Below are positions 6,110 to 7,018 of a stretch of DNA of 7,018 nucleotides, in pieces. Origin of the DNA: Sediminibacterium sp. (GTDB lineage Bacteria; Bacteroidota; Bacteroidia; Chitinophagales; Chitinophagaceae); NCBI GenBank assembly GCA_023256555.1, contig JALRFB010000049.1, positions 1 through 7,018 on the forward strand, given 5' to 3'. The notes beneath the pieces are model-generated. The model made no database searches. It saw only the letters and a list, made by a program, of their open reading frames with translations, and was not told the DNA's origin. Both the position numbers and the translations under genes were made by a program. The first letter of the stretch is position 1, and the number at the start of each line of letters is the position of its first letter.

Positions 6110-7018
6110 TTAAATTTTTGTGCCTTTCCAACGCATCGATTTAATATACCAATACGAAGGAATCAATAAGCTAATCCAGTAGATAATTTCACACATCCAG
6201 CCAATTGTAATAGGTAATTGGAAATATTCTATCGTTAGATAACTGTAAATAATGTAAATTATAATAGCCAGAAATTCTATGGCTAAATTGATTTTAGATT
6301 GACCAGTTCCTGTTACAGCATTCAACCAAACTGTTGCAATTGACATAAATAACAAAGCAAATGAAACCACTCTTAATACAGGAATACCTTCTTTCATAAA
6401 GTCTTCACCTTGACCATAGATCGATAAAAAAGGGTGCGCAAATACATTTAATAATATAAATACAACTACTGCAAAACCAAGACTCCATTTGACAATTTTA
6501 TTGATTAATGGGATGACTTTATCCTGCATTTCTTGACCAATAATATTACTCACCATAGTAGAAGAAGTAGCAGCAAATGCCCATGTGAAACTTCCAAAGA
6601 AACCAAAAATATTCCTCATTGAATTGGATACTGCCAAGGATTGTTCTCCTCTATGTTCTATTAAAATATAAAAGAACTCCCAACTAATAATACTAATCAT
6701 ATATTGAGCCATTATGGGCATAGATTGAGTTAATATTAATTGAACATAATCCCATTTGAAACTAAACCTTTTAAATAATTCAAATCTTTCCCCAATTTTT
6801 TGATAATGAATTACAAAATAAATGACCAATAATCCCATTGCTTCAGCAATGATGGATGCATAAGCTGCACCATTTATTCCTAAAGCGGTGAATCCAAAAT
6901 GACCAAAGATTAAACTATAATCAAAGAAAATATTAATGATGGCTTCAGTTGCTGTACCAATTATCAAGAATTTACTTTGATTGGTTCCTACTAATAAAGC
7001 ATTTCTCATTTGATAGAT
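6110..7018 (-). CDS. MATE-family efflux transporter, N-terminus beyond the window
   Basis: This is the C-terminal part (about 302 residues) of a MATE-family membrane transporter, which exports drugs or metabolites using a sodium or proton gradient. The reading frame stays open through the last base of the window. An internal Met lies three codons from the edge, but it cannot be the real start: MATE proteins are usually about 440-460 aa, so some 140-150 residues (the first four helices) are missing. The visible part begins at the QMRNALLVGTNQSK segment, a MATE counterpart of the LRGxGxT motif. About eight hydrophobic helices follow, including FFDYSLIFGHFGFTALGINGAAYASIIAE (mid-protein MATE hallmark) and a second repeat-like segment LNAVTGTGQSKINLAIEF, as expected for two homologous six-helix halves. 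The substrate cannot be told from the sequence. It converges with folB with only 5 bp between the stop codons. Confidence 0.88.
   Translation of the reverse strand: MYQMRNALLVGTNQSKFLIIGTATEAIINIFFDYSLIFGHFGFTALGINGAAYASIIAEAMGLLVIYFVIHYQKIGERFELFKRFSFKWDYVQLILTQSMPIMAQYMISIISWEFFYILIEHRGEQSLAVSNSMRNIFGFFGSFTWAFAATSSTMVSNIIGQEMQDKVIPLINKIVKWSLGFAVVVFILLNVFAHPFLSIYGQGEDFMKEGIPVLRVVSFALLFMSIATVWLNAVTGTGQSKINLAIEFLAIIIYIIYSYLTIEYFQLPITIGWMCEIIYWISLLIPSYWYIKSMRWKGTKI

Noticed and set aside
7007..7009. ATG as the true start of the MATE transporter
   Set aside because: The frame is open beyond it to the window edge and the first four transmembrane helices of the family would be missing.

Overview
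The window is a compact, AT-rich stretch of ordinary chromosome from a member of the Bacteroidota. Several things point there. The PUR-domain protein is of the DUF3276 type. The primary sigma factor is short (285 aa), begins MRQLKI and lacks region 1.1. The rpoD promoter matches the phylum's -33 TTTG / -7 TAnnTTTG pattern. Shine-Dalgarno sequences are absent or poorly placed. The protein sequences look most like Sphingobacteriia/Chitinophagia (perhaps Chitinophagaceae), but I cannot fix the family without a search.

Layout: (1) 19-495 (+), PUR-family nucleic-acid-binding protein with a GTG start. (2) 504-3684 (-), a tight cluster transcribed in the order ltaE (threonine aldolase), pgi (glucose-6-phosphate isomerase), GNAT acetyltransferase. 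The gaps are 22 bp and 0 bp, so this is very probably one operon. (3) 3685-3870, a divergent intergenic region with a clear rpoD promoter, a tandem 8-bp repeat in the rpoD leader, and a possible leaderless start for ltaE. (4) 3871-4728 (+), rpoD, closed by a strong intrinsic terminator at 4745-4783. (5) 4814-6104 (+), trxB followed 4 bp later by folB, a likely two-gene operon. (6) 6110 to the window end (-), the C-terminal two thirds of a MATE-family transporter; its start lies beyond base 7018. No gene-free stretch exceeds 300 bases; the longest is the 186-bp ltaE/rpoD intergenic region.

The genes are housekeeping functions from separate pathways: transcription initiation, glycolysis/gluconeogenesis, threonine/glycine metabolism, thiol redox balance, folate synthesis and export. 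They do not form a single system. All complete genes look intact, with their catalytic residues in place. I saw no mobile element, CRISPR array, tRNA or rRNA, and no convincing new system. The points worth a second look are small regulatory ones: the rpoD leader repeats, the ltaE promoter abutting its start codon, the tightly coupled gene junctions, and two convergent gene pairs with almost no space and no visible terminator.
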